Of a DNA stretch of 64,000 bases, positions 10,694-19,900 are shown one piece after another. Position 1 is the stretch's first letter; each line of letters begins with the position of its first letter. This DNA is from Mycosarcoma maydis. Taxonomy: Eukaryota > Basidiomycota > Ustilaginomycetes > Ustilaginales. The position numbers and the translations under genes are program-made. Below the pieces are notes generated by a model that did no database searches, was not told the DNA's origin, and saw only the letters and a list, made by a program, of their open reading frames with translations. The stretch lies in the NCBI RefSeq assembly GCF_000328475.2, contig NC_026489.1, positions 496,001 to 560,000 of the forward strand, written 5' to 3'.

Positions 10694-11510
10694 ACTGGGC
10701 GTATCCTCGATTTGGAAGCGCAGATCGAGGAGCAATGGTTTGACTTGACGTTGTGCTACCTGGATCGGTCTGTTTAAATGGTGTTGAGCGAAGCAAAGCT
10801 GCGAGTCACTTTCTCACACCCCGAACTTGCAGCCTCGAGCCGCTTTGAAGCGTACCCACCTACAGTCGTGAGGTCAGCGTACGAAAAGCGTCCGGCTTCT
10901 CCATTGCTATGAGAGGTGACCAACGAACCCACCGTCGGCGTGGAGAGGCTCCAACTCCTTTTTGAACAACCCACTGCGTGGGTCTCCCTCGACACTTCTG
11001 GTTGTCGTATCACCATGCTTTTCATCAGCGTTCGATTCAAAGGTGCCAACTTCAGTGGGGAACACGCATGCATGTTGAAGCAAAATGAGGAAGCGGTACG
11101 AGGCTGCCAATCGGTCCCGCCTACCCACCTATGCTGTGCGTGTCAAAGGAATCGATTCTGCGCCACCGACTTCATTTTCATCCTCGCTGTCCCGGGGAGG
11201 AGCCTAGCAAGTCGATATCATCATTCGTGACTGTGACACACCGTCGGCGCCGACTTAATCACGAATCGTGAATATGGCTGTAAACTCGTCTCGCCCAAAT
11301 TTGAAAGTAAAAAGACCTTGCAAATTGGCGCTCTCGACGACCTAGAACGCCGTTTTCTTTCGTTCCGCTGTACCGGAACGCTTTTCCGGAATGAACTAGC
11401 CAACACACGTCTTTCAGCTGCAAGCGTGCAAGTTATCAGAAGGATGAGGTGAACAAAGACGTGTTGATTCGTACACACAGCTAGTTGCTGCGAGAGAGCA
11501 CGGAAGCGTT
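10694..11510. other. Spacer between secreted-protein genes A and B
   Basis: Upstream region of gene A and 3' flank of gene B, both on minus. It contains a small palindromic motif cluster (AATCACGAATCGTGAAT near 11258-11276). A plus-strand open frame at 10916-11230 has a G-C...C spacing faintly like the family, but it has no signal exon and is not called as a gene. Confidence 0.45.
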
Positions 11511-12038
11511 CTAGAGAACGACGTGACGGTCTCCAGGGCAAAAGTGGCCGACGCGCGAATCCTTACGGCCCTTTGTGGAAGATATGGTATACTGCACGCA
11601 GGGATACTGCGACCATCCCCTATAGTCCAAGGCAACCATATCGACGCGGTGAAACAGGGTTGTGAAATACATGGTGCTACCAGACGTGCCTACCGGCAGA
11701 GCGAAGCCTGTAACCACGATAAGCGATCAAGAGACACGATCGGCATGAGTACGAGCGTCGACGCGCATCGGCAGAACAGGATTCGCGATTCGTGACTGCA
11801 ACTTACTCCTGAGGTCCTTGGACAGAAATCCCACAAGCTCAGGCGAGCTGCTGACGATATGCTGACGGATGTCGAAGCTCGTATCGAAACAGATCGCACC
11901 AACCGCGGGTGAAGCGTGCGCGCTACAGTAAGCGTCGTATTCGTTTTGCTGCGGATCAAAGTACACAGCTTGAACGCCGATACTCGAAAGCAAAATGGCA
12001 GCAGCCGTGCCAAGCTTCCAGCAAGTAGGAACGATCAT
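11511..12038 (-). CDS. Small secreted four-cysteine protein, island paralog B (candidate effector)
   Basis: Two-exon model, complement of 11511-11707 and 11807-12038, giving 142 aa. The intron is 99 nt (GTAAGT donor at 11806, TTACAG acceptor) and again phase 1. Exon 2 is 197 nt, the same as in paralog A. The protein starts MIVPTCWKLGTAAAILLSSI and has a hydrophobic signal peptide likely cleaved after VQA. Four mature cysteines fall in DAYCSA, AICFDT, YPCVQY and HFCPGD, and the third and fourth are 20 residues apart as in paralog A. Sequence identity to paralogs A and D is low outside the cysteine frame, which suggests an old duplication or fast evolution. Transcribed in the same direction as A. 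The start at ATG 12038 gives the cleanest signal peptide. Function unknown; secretion is inferred from sequence. Confidence 0.68.
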
Positions 12039-13417
12039 TTTGGGCCACAACGTTTACGAGAAGTGTATGGAGGGTAGAATTGGAAAGCGTTCGAACAAAT
12101 CGGTCTACCTTTGTACCTTTTGCGGCACAGCTCTTTGGACAACACCTCTGCAATAGCAAAGCTTCTGGAACCGCGTATCTGCAGTAGAAAAGTCTCGGAT
12201 CAACTGCTGAACTGCCTACCTTGGTTAGCCGTCCTGACTCTGTCATTCTACTGATCCGCGCAGTGTCTGGCATTACCTCAAGGTCGCTTCGAGCTCCTGG
12301 TCTGGCTTTGCAGTGAGCCTCCAAGTGGGCTCAAAGTGGCTGCTAGCGGAACGAGAATTAGGGTATCAGATCTCGAATCAAGCCGCGCTTCATCTCATCA
12401 CAGCCGAGGTTCCTCCGTTGTAGAACGCTAGCATAGAAGCATCACATGGGTGTGGTAATCGAAGCTTGCAAGCCTCGAGCTGACCTCTCGAGATTGAATT
12501 AGGAAACACGTTCAAACTGGCTCGGAGCAGCTTATTCTGCCACCCACGTTAAACTCTGTGTTCGCAGCGATTTTGGAGTACAAGTCGATCTTTGGAGGTC
12601 TGTAAGGGGCCCTCGAGACAGCTGATCATCGCAAGCTTTTTTCTCGGGCTGTTTCTCGTGATTGGAGGCAGCATCCTTGGCTCTTGGTCGATAGCCGATA
12701 GACGAGGCTGCAGTAGATGGTGGGTTAGAAGAGTGTCACTTTTTTCCATAGCCAAGACGAAACCGAGTCGACTAGATGCGAACACAACCTTTACGTTGGT
12801 AGATGAGCTATCGACGGGAGATAATGTGAATGAGTAGAAGCGGACGAACATATAGGACAAGAAATGCAGGACATTTCTGAACACAGCGTAGTCGTGAGCA
12901 CCGAGTGCTGCTGGCAGTGTGCAGGTCTACATACGACCGTTTCCGGCCTTGTGCGTGCTACAGACACACTCGTTTGCAGTGACGCGGCGAAACTTGTACC
13001 AACGCATTCGCCGCATCGCGCTCGATACTGTGCTCTAGTTGGTAATACCGCTTCAAGGAGATAGCGGTCGCTAGAGGCGTGCATTAGCTAGACGCTTTTC
13101 GAGACTCTCGGCCGTGACTACCAGACCTTGACGGTGCAGTAGAAGATCGCCGCTCAAGGGTTCTTCGCCGGTCTCACTGCAGCTTGCCGTATCGCCACAC
13201 ACACCCACCAAACGTGTACATATGTCATGCGAGGCATCGGGTGGGCCAGTAGTGGAGCGTGATCGAGGTTGTGGAACCGCAAGTTGTGCAACGTGTCATC
13301 CTCGGTTCTTCATTCCCATTGTTGATCGGATCGTTTCATCTACAGCCACAAACCACGAATGGGTGCAAGCAACCTTGTTCATCTCTCTCTTTAATAAAGC
13401 TTGTCAGGGTATGGCAG
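12039..13417. other. Divergent spacer inside the secreted-protein island
   Basis: About 1.4 kb separating the minus-strand pair (A, B) from the plus-strand copies. Several short open frames exist on both strands (for example 12592-12837 plus, 12791-13084 minus), but none has a signal-peptide exon, recognisable domain or consistent splice sites. If the partial copy starting at 13418 once had a first exon, it should lie here at about 13.1-13.35 kb, but I could not identify it. Confidence 0.4.
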
Positions 13418-13602
13418 AAAAAAGCCTGGCTCTATTTTTTGATCTCAATACGACCTACCAGACGCTGACAATAGACAGTGAAGCCTGGCAAAGCATTGGC
13501 AAGGAGGGAAGCTGCACTCAGCCATGCGGAAGGGAAGTTGGAAAGCCACGCGAACCGATATTCCCCGTTTCCTGTCTCCGAGAGAGGCGAGACGGATGTT
13601 GA
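13418..13602 (+). pseudogene. Probable degenerate exon 2 of a fourth secreted-protein paralog
   Basis: After a plausible acceptor (ATGGCAG, ending 13417), an open stretch of 185 nt begins with two bases completing a codon, then KSLALFFDLN. This matches the phase and position of exon 2 in the intact copy at 14250 (K-FAVALND). Two cysteines 20 residues apart (GSCTQP and VSCLRE) match the spacing of the third and fourth cysteines of the family, and exon length fits (187-215 nt in the others). The conserved CPV.GPI ending is absent, and no signal-peptide exon with a phase-1 donor was found upstream. I read it as a decayed or partial copy. It could instead be chance similarity. Confidence 0.32.
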
Positions 13603-13945
13603 TAGGGGGTTCCGTTGCTACATGTGGCTCAATCGTGAATGTTGGATGACATGGGTAGATATCCCACTAGCAACGGTGGGAAGTGAGTCGTGACGGATGA
13701 AAGGTCTCTTTGCCGGCCCACAGCTCACAAGCTTTGCTAAGCAAGTCGTACCGTTTCGGTGCGACGTCTTCACGGTCCCCACCCTATCTGTTGGCGAAAG
13801 AGCTCGTTCCTATAAGCAGTCGCCATCACCATAGCTCGTGCTCAGTGAATCGGAAACGTACATAACCTCACTCTTCCGAGGCGCACTTCTTTTTTCCTCC
13901 AACCACACTCGTCCCATATCAACTGCTCTTTCACTCTGGTCCAAA

Positions 13946-14464
13946 ATGGCTAGCTTCGCTCTGCTCTCACTGCTCTCCTTCGTGGCTTTTATGAGCGCTG
14001 TTCAAGCCAGCATCCTAGCTGGCGGTTGGCTCGTTTACTGCGGCGGACAAGCAGGCGATATCCCGCCCGGATATATCTACGCCTGTTTCGAGTCCAAAGT
14101 CGGACCTGTCACCCGAACGCTTGATCACGACGGGACTTCGATCATCTTCACTGATTCACACGACCCTAACAGTACGTTTTCTTGACCAGAACCGTCTTGT
14201 GAGATGTACAGAGAATCGCTGACGAGATGCGGTTTGTTTGGTTGTGCAGAATTTGCCGTTGCTCTGAACGACGTAGGCTCGACAGCATCGTTTGAGGTGT
14301 CGGGCTGGCGAGTCGAGGTGGAGTCGGACCAGTTTCGCAGCAGAGATGGCTGCGTCAATCTTATATTCTTCAGCAGCAAAGGACCTGAACATATCAGCAA
14401 CCTGATCAAGACTTGTCCTGTAGCAGGTCCCATCACGATCACCAAGGATTTGTTCCAATCGTGA
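13946..14464 (+). CDS. Small secreted four-cysteine protein, island paralog D (candidate effector)
   Basis: Two-exon model, 13946-14171 and 14250-14464, giving 146 aa. The 78-nt intron has donor GTACGT and acceptor TTGTGCAG, is phase 1, and the junction codon is AAA (Lys). Signal peptide: MASFALLSLLSFVAFMSAVQ, with likely cleavage after the following Ala. The mature chain of about 125 aa has cysteines in VYCGGQ, YACFES, DGCVNL and KTCPVAGP. The start ATG lies in a good context (CAAAATGG) about 100 bp after a pyrimidine-rich tract. It is the clearest intact family member on plus and is oriented away from A and B. Downstream are a gag remnant and a broken fifth copy. No enzymatic motif is visible. 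Inference: apoplastic or host-directed effector, with two disulfide bonds possible. Confidence 0.75.
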
Positions 14465-15285
14465 ATCACTTCCTGACCGACAGAGTTCTGCTAGATCTAC
14501 CCAATCGTGAACGTCCACCTCACGCTCTCGTTGCTTGCGTAAATCTCGTTCTAACAAGATGCGTTTCCTGCGTCCATTCAGTATCTGCTTTTTGTCAGCT
14601 TCGAACAGCATTTACGAAGCCTTTCGATGTATTCGTGATTCGCAATCACGAATCGTGAATCGTGAATGTGAATGATTCGCACGTTTTATGCCAAACTGTG
14701 AGTTCATGATGGAGAATACATGTGCAGGGTCTGTACAGAGTCTACGACGTAGCTTACTTTGCATTCGCGATTGCGATGGTTGCTGGAAGGAGTGGCTGGA
14801 CACGTAGCCAGAAACAGCAATCCAGCATGCGCTCTTGAGACGCACGACGCTGAGAGCTCCGCACCTGCAGCGTCAAGTCCTCACGGTAAGCTCGCTGAAT
14901 GAGTTGAATTGCAACTTGGATCGTGCGACATAACGCCACGATTTGGACCAAAGCGACAGCTGTGCTTGAGGGGCCGTCGCTGCAGGTCCTCCGACGAGCA
15001 ACAAGTAGGGGTCAAAGCGACAAACATATCTGAAGTTGTGCTGAGGCTCTCTTGGGTCGACCTCATATGAGATACTCGTCACTGTTACATTTACGATCCA
15101 CAGTCACACCTGACGGTTGCGGCGGCACCTCGTGCCTGACGCCTACACAGAAAATCTGTTCATCTCAAGTTTCAATGCTTTACGGCTAAACGCATACTTA
15201 CGAAGAGCCGTTCCCTCGCGCATCCGGAGGAACCCAAGAGAATCCGGCATCGCACCAGGGAGGAGACTCGCTCTGTGTCCCCGAC
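14465..15285. other. Spacer between paralog D and the gag remnant
   Basis: No supported gene. It contains a dense cluster of the ATTCGTGATT-type motif at about 14632-14672 (CGTGATTCGCAATCACGAATCGTGAATCGTGAATG). The left boundary of the retroelement remnant is not visible as an LTR or target-site duplication. Confidence 0.45.
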
Positions 15286-16094
15286 TTAGAATTCCCCGAG
15301 TGGTTGGAAGATGACCTCGAACTCTCTATCATTAACGTCGAGGAGTGATTCGACTACTATGACCTGAACGACCCCGGCAAACGCATCCTGCACCTCGGTC
15401 GCCATATGGGCGAAAGAGGCTCACGATGGCTGGAGGCTAAGTTGCGTGCTGATCCTGAGAAGCAGGGACGCCTGTTCAGAGACTGGAAATTTTTTATTGA
15501 ACAACTCAAGGAGGCCTATGGCCACCGCGGCGTTGGGTACGGAGCTCTCGCCAAAATCTGGCAGCTCCGCATGCGTAGTGACCAGGCGGGCGAGGCTACA
15601 GAGTACGTCGAGAACTTCCGCAGGCTAGCCAGTCGAATTCGGACCGATGATCAGTCTCTCCTTTTTAACCTGTTCCGAGACGGTCTCACCGAGAAACTAC
15701 GCGAGCAGTTCGAAAGTTTCCCGCCTGACAACATCTGGGACTGGTACGAAGAGGTTGAGCTAATCGACCAGAATCGCGTACTCGCTGAACAGGGCCGGCA
15801 TACCCAGGTCGTCAGTACGTATCGACCAACATCGACTGCTTGGCAAAACCCGCAGGCCACCGCCGGTCGACAGCAGTACTCGGCGCCACGCTAGCAAGAG
15901 CGCCAGTAGCCGGTTTCCTCTGCCACAGCAAGAGAAGGGCAACACTAAGACCACTGCTCCAGCGGCTAGGCCCCTCCCGCCGCATCAAGCGCAGCAGTTG
16001 GCTGGCTGCAAGAAACTGCACGGGCACCACGTTCGGGCCCAACTCGTGCCGCAGTTGCAGGGCCGAGGATCATTGGGCGCACAATTGCCCGTGA
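15286..16094 (+). mobile_element. Decayed retrotransposon gag with CCHC zinc knuckle
   Basis: The frame from 15286 reads through an in-frame TGA at 15346-15348 and then an open segment 15349-15894. That segment matches the retrotransposon Gag core (WKFFIEQLKEAYG, then LAKIWQLRM, YVENFRRLASR, LFNLFRDGLTEKLREQF). This is the helical capsid-like pattern of Ty3/gypsy-type gag proteins. A different frame (15840-16094) continues into CRSCRAEDHWAHNC, a perfect CX2CX4HX4C zinc knuckle at 16047-16091. Gag and its knuckle are therefore separated by a frameshift. No protease, reverse transcriptase, integrase or LTR is recognisable nearby, so this is an isolated dead fragment. It abuts the truncated effector copy at about 16.15 kb. 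Confidence 0.8.
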
Positions 16095-16155
16095 AAGCAC
16101 AAGCCGAGGACTGAAAACACTGGGATGCGCAGGCCCGGCGCTGACGGGCCTGTTG

Positions 16156-16477
16156 TAAAGCACACGGTCAAATTAGTCAAGGTAGAGCTCTTCGTAAACC
16201 CGCTAGACCACACCGGTAAGCGTCGCTCAACGACTTCCTTCCCTGCTTCCTCTTGTGTGATGTCTGACTAACGAGTGTTTTGAGCGACAGAATTCGTTGT
16301 TGCACTGGACACATTGATGGAAAGATGATCTTGGAAACGAAGCATTGGACGTACCACATCAAGGCGGACGCCGATGTGGATGACGGCTGTATTCGCTACA
16401 CCAAGAACAGAAAGCGAACCGAGGATCCAAACACCGCCACCTACTGTCCCGTCGATGCTCCCATCGTGATTAAATAA
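16156..16477 (+). pseudogene. Truncated, frameshifted secreted-protein paralog C
   Basis: The 3' half of a family member is recognisable. The end of exon 1 (reading VELFVNPLDHT) stops at donor GTAAGC (16216). After a 75-nt intron with branch-like GACTAAC, exon 2 starts at 16291 and encodes EFVVALDTLMER, which matches EFAVAL-type starts in the intact copies. The frame then hits TGA at 16326-16328. The rest of the homology continues in the next frame: KHWTYHIKAD, then DDGCIRY, TYCPVDAPIVIK and TAA at 16475. Cysteine spacing (19) and the CPV.APIVIK ending are diagnostic. The signal peptide and first cysteines are missing, replaced by gag remnant sequence immediately upstream. The intron keeps the family's phase-1 position. 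Best read as a pseudogene truncated by the retroelement or by rearrangement. Confidence 0.6.
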
Positions 16478-16976
16478 AGTCGATCAATTCACGATTTGAT
16501 TTTGTGTGATCCGAGCGCACGCTCCTCTATGCTCTTTTCGAAGTGAATGCGTTCGACAAGTGGTATTACTGTTCCATCTTTCATGTCTGGCTGAACTTTC
16601 CGTCCGCTATTGAAAGCAATGATGGCGCTCGTGAGATTGTTTCGCAATCAACCATGTTCATGTTTTACGAACTGCGTGTGGGGTGATGGTGAGGTTATCG
16701 TTCGCTATGGACGTATCACCTTCGATTGATAGCGCACGCCACGTCGTGCATCGCACTCTTGACTGCTTTTCCGAAACACACACGTGATACGAGAAATGTA
16801 ATTTGACAAAGCCGCTACGCCTCTGCGTGCTCGCTCAACATGTGATCTTCCATGATTCGTGATTTGCATTTGCGTTTTCCTTCCATCATCTGCGACGACC
16901 TAGGCAAAGCACACCACAACGTGTAACGCTGCCAGTCTGATCATGCTTCGCAAATTGCTTGTGAGGTGCAGTGAGT
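16478..16976. other. Intergenic between effector pseudogene and Kpp4-like gene
   Basis: About 500 bp with two ATTCACG-type motifs (16488-16497, 16854-16864) and one CTTGACTGCTTT variant near 16759. No gene or RNA is supported. Confidence 0.5.
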
Positions 16977-19900
16977 CTAAGAATCCGCCTCTTCGCTGAA
17001 CGCTGCGTCGGCAGCCGATAGCGCAGTGGAAGTTGAATTACCACGAGCCGTGGCGATGGACACCGTCAAGATGCTTTCCGGCGTTCCTCCAGTACTACCA
17101 GCGGGAGGTACGGCAGACTTGCCATTTGTGGGCGAGCCCGTTTCCGCATCACCGGGAGCGGGCGAAGTGGAAGCGACAGCTGGCGACGCCGAGGCAGAGG
17201 CAGAGGCAGAGGCAGCCGCAGCCGCAGCCGCAGCCGCAGCCGCAGCCGTATGACTTGTAGGCGTGTTGGGTGTGCCAGTATCGAGTGCTGTTGCAGCCGC
17301 CGCCGCGGCAGCGGCCTCTTTGTGCCTCTTCTCTCGCTCCAATCTTCTCGTGGATTTTGAACGCGTCGGCCGCTTGCCATCCTTTGTCTCTCTGGTCTCC
17401 CTCGTTGTGCCGGTCTCGGCATCGTTGGTCATGCCCATCGTCGACGCATCTCCGTCTCCTGCGTCTCCACTGCCTCCAGCATCGTCATCACCTCCACCGC
17501 TTCCGTCCGCTCCACTGCTCGGCGGGAACGTCATTTCGGTCCCCATAAATGCATGGTTGAGCAATTCATCCGCACTCGGACGATTGTTGTAGTCTAACTC
17601 GAACGTCTTCTCCAAAAAGTCGCGGCACTCATTACTGATCTCGTCCGGCAAGCTCGGCTTACGGCCCATACCGATCTGGAAAAGCGCCTGCATTTGATTC
17701 AGCTCGGCCCACGGATGCGTGCCCGAGATCATCTCGACGACCAAGCAGCCCAACGACCAGATGTCGGCTTTGATCGTATAGCTCGTCTGCTTGACTACCT
17801 CGGGCGCCATCCAGAATACACTGCCCTGCAAGCTCGGCCGATGCGCAGCTCCTCCCGCCCCGCCTCCACCAGCACCGCTCTTGTTGGTAGCAAGCACCAG
17901 ATCCGATTCGACCTTTTTGCTGATTCCGAAATCCGAGATCTTGATACCTCCCTTGTTGTCGACCAAAATGTTGGCACCTTTGATGTCGCGGTGCATGATG
18001 CCTCGATTGTGGAGAAACGAGAGACCGTTCAAGATCTGACGAACAAAGTTGCGAACAAGCGGCTCTTCAAACGCACCGTAATTGCGGAGCAGCGCAACAA
18101 TCGACCCACCAGGAACGTACTCGAGGAAAATGTTGAGGTGAGAGTCATCGGCAAACGAGTCGAGGTACTGTACAATGTTTTCGTGCTCGAGCGACTTGAG
18201 CAACTTGATCTCGCGTTCGAGTGCTTCCAGCATGCCCTTTTTGCGTTGGTCGAGGTGCGAATCGCCCGAAGGCAGTTCGACCTGCTTGACCGCCATCAGC
18301 AGGCCTGTCTTGGCGTTCATGCCGAGGAAGACGTTACCAAACGAGCCCGCGCCGATGAGCGCACCCTTGTGCCATTTGATGGGCGCCGGCTTGGCCGATG
18401 GCAGATAGACATCGTTGGCCTGCTCGTCTTCGTCGGTCTCGGAGCCATCCGAGTCCAAGTCTGAGTCGGTAAAGTCGGAGCCCGACTCGCCATCGCTAGG
18501 ATCTCCATGGTCATGGACCGATCGACGCAGCTCCGAGACCGAACTAGCACGCGACGTGGTGCTACGCGCAACTGCCATGGGATCACCCAGATGACGGTCG
18601 GACTCGTCGCCTGGAGCTTGCAAAACGGACGATGCGCGCTTGCTCGCCACTGTGCGGATGGATGCGGCTTTCGAGGGAACGCCGCGCGCCTTTCTGGTAC
18701 GTGTGGCTTCTTCAAGGTCAGAGGACTGATTAGCCTCCTCGTCACTGTGTCCCTCGCTGTCGTCGTGTTCAAGATGGCCGTTGTGGACGTACGACGAAGA
18801 GATGCCGCTGGAGGGCCGTGTCGAGGCAGCAGCTGACGATGAGAAGGGAGACGAAGAGCCAGGTATGGGAATGGGCACGCCGTCCTCGTCGACAACCCAG
18901 CCTCCTCCAGCGCCAGCGAGCGAGATGCTCTCCCTCCGGTTCTCAACCTCCTGCGTAATCTCATCGACGGTGAGCAAGCTTGCGGTGTCAGCGTTGCGCT
19001 CGCGAGCTGCGCTGAGGCCGTGGCGGACCTGAGAAGCGAGACTGCGTCGACTCCTTGCGCTCTCGCCAGAAGCGCGACGCGAAATGGAGGGTCGGTCGGC
19101 GTATCCGCTGGCGTGCGAAGGGTAATGCTTCATCGCGGCATGATGCTGCTGTGATCCACTTGCATGGCCGTGTCTGCTGGACTGGAACATGGCGTTCTCC
19201 TCGGTAACGGGCGAGCCGACCGCCTTGAGATCGCGCGACCATTCGTCGAGCGAGTCTCGGCTGACAACGGGCGGCAGTGTCGGCGGACCGGTGAGTGATG
19301 GATGCAGATGCGAATGAGTGCCGGACGACGTGCGGCGCGCGTTGCTCTGGTGGTCATCCTCTGAGCGCGAGTCGTATCCAATCTGAATGACCGGGGTTGT
19401 GCCACGTTCTCTGATCGAAATCGAGGACCGCTCGAGCGGCGTAGGGTGACCATCCATGGAACCTTTGTTGGGCAGTGGCGGCGCATCCGGGTCAGCAACG
19501 AAGCTCCACGTGCTGTTGCGCTTGGAGCGTGTGCTGGCGGAAGCGCGACCGTAGATGGAACGCCTGGCGGTACGTTGGAGCGCCTTGGAATCGGTGGACG
19601 GGAAGAAGTCGGCCAAGTTGGTGTTGATGAGTTCTGAGGGAGGCCGCTGGCCGAAGAAGTTGCGGATCTTGCTCGGCTTACTGGTGACGGGCGGCGGCGA
19701 CATGTGCTTGGATTCCTTCTTGGACAGAAGTTTGCCTTCGGCCCTAGTGCTGCCATGCGTGTGGCCCGCGCCAGTGTTGTGACTGCTGCTGCTGAAGGGG
19801 CCGTCGCCGAGACCCGACATGATGCTGACGGTGGAAGCACGCTTCATCTTCTTACCGCTAATTGTGACACTACCTGCATCTTCTTCATCTGCGTTGACAC

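Noticed and set aside
10916..11230. Plus-strand frame with a G-C-x21-C spacing like the secreted family
   Set aside because: No signal-peptide exon, no phase-1 acceptor with family start, and no CP after the second cysteine.
12549..13084. Short frames on both strands between paralogs B and D, one with a hydrophobic segment (LIIASFFLGLFLVIGG)
   Set aside because: No paired exon, domain or family cysteine pattern, and the hydrophobic stretch is internal and isolated.
14873..15082. Minus-strand open frame between paralog D and the gag remnant
   Set aside because: A Y-V-C-R-F string faintly recalls the Y-x-C-F motif, but there is no signal peptide, splice donor or second exon.
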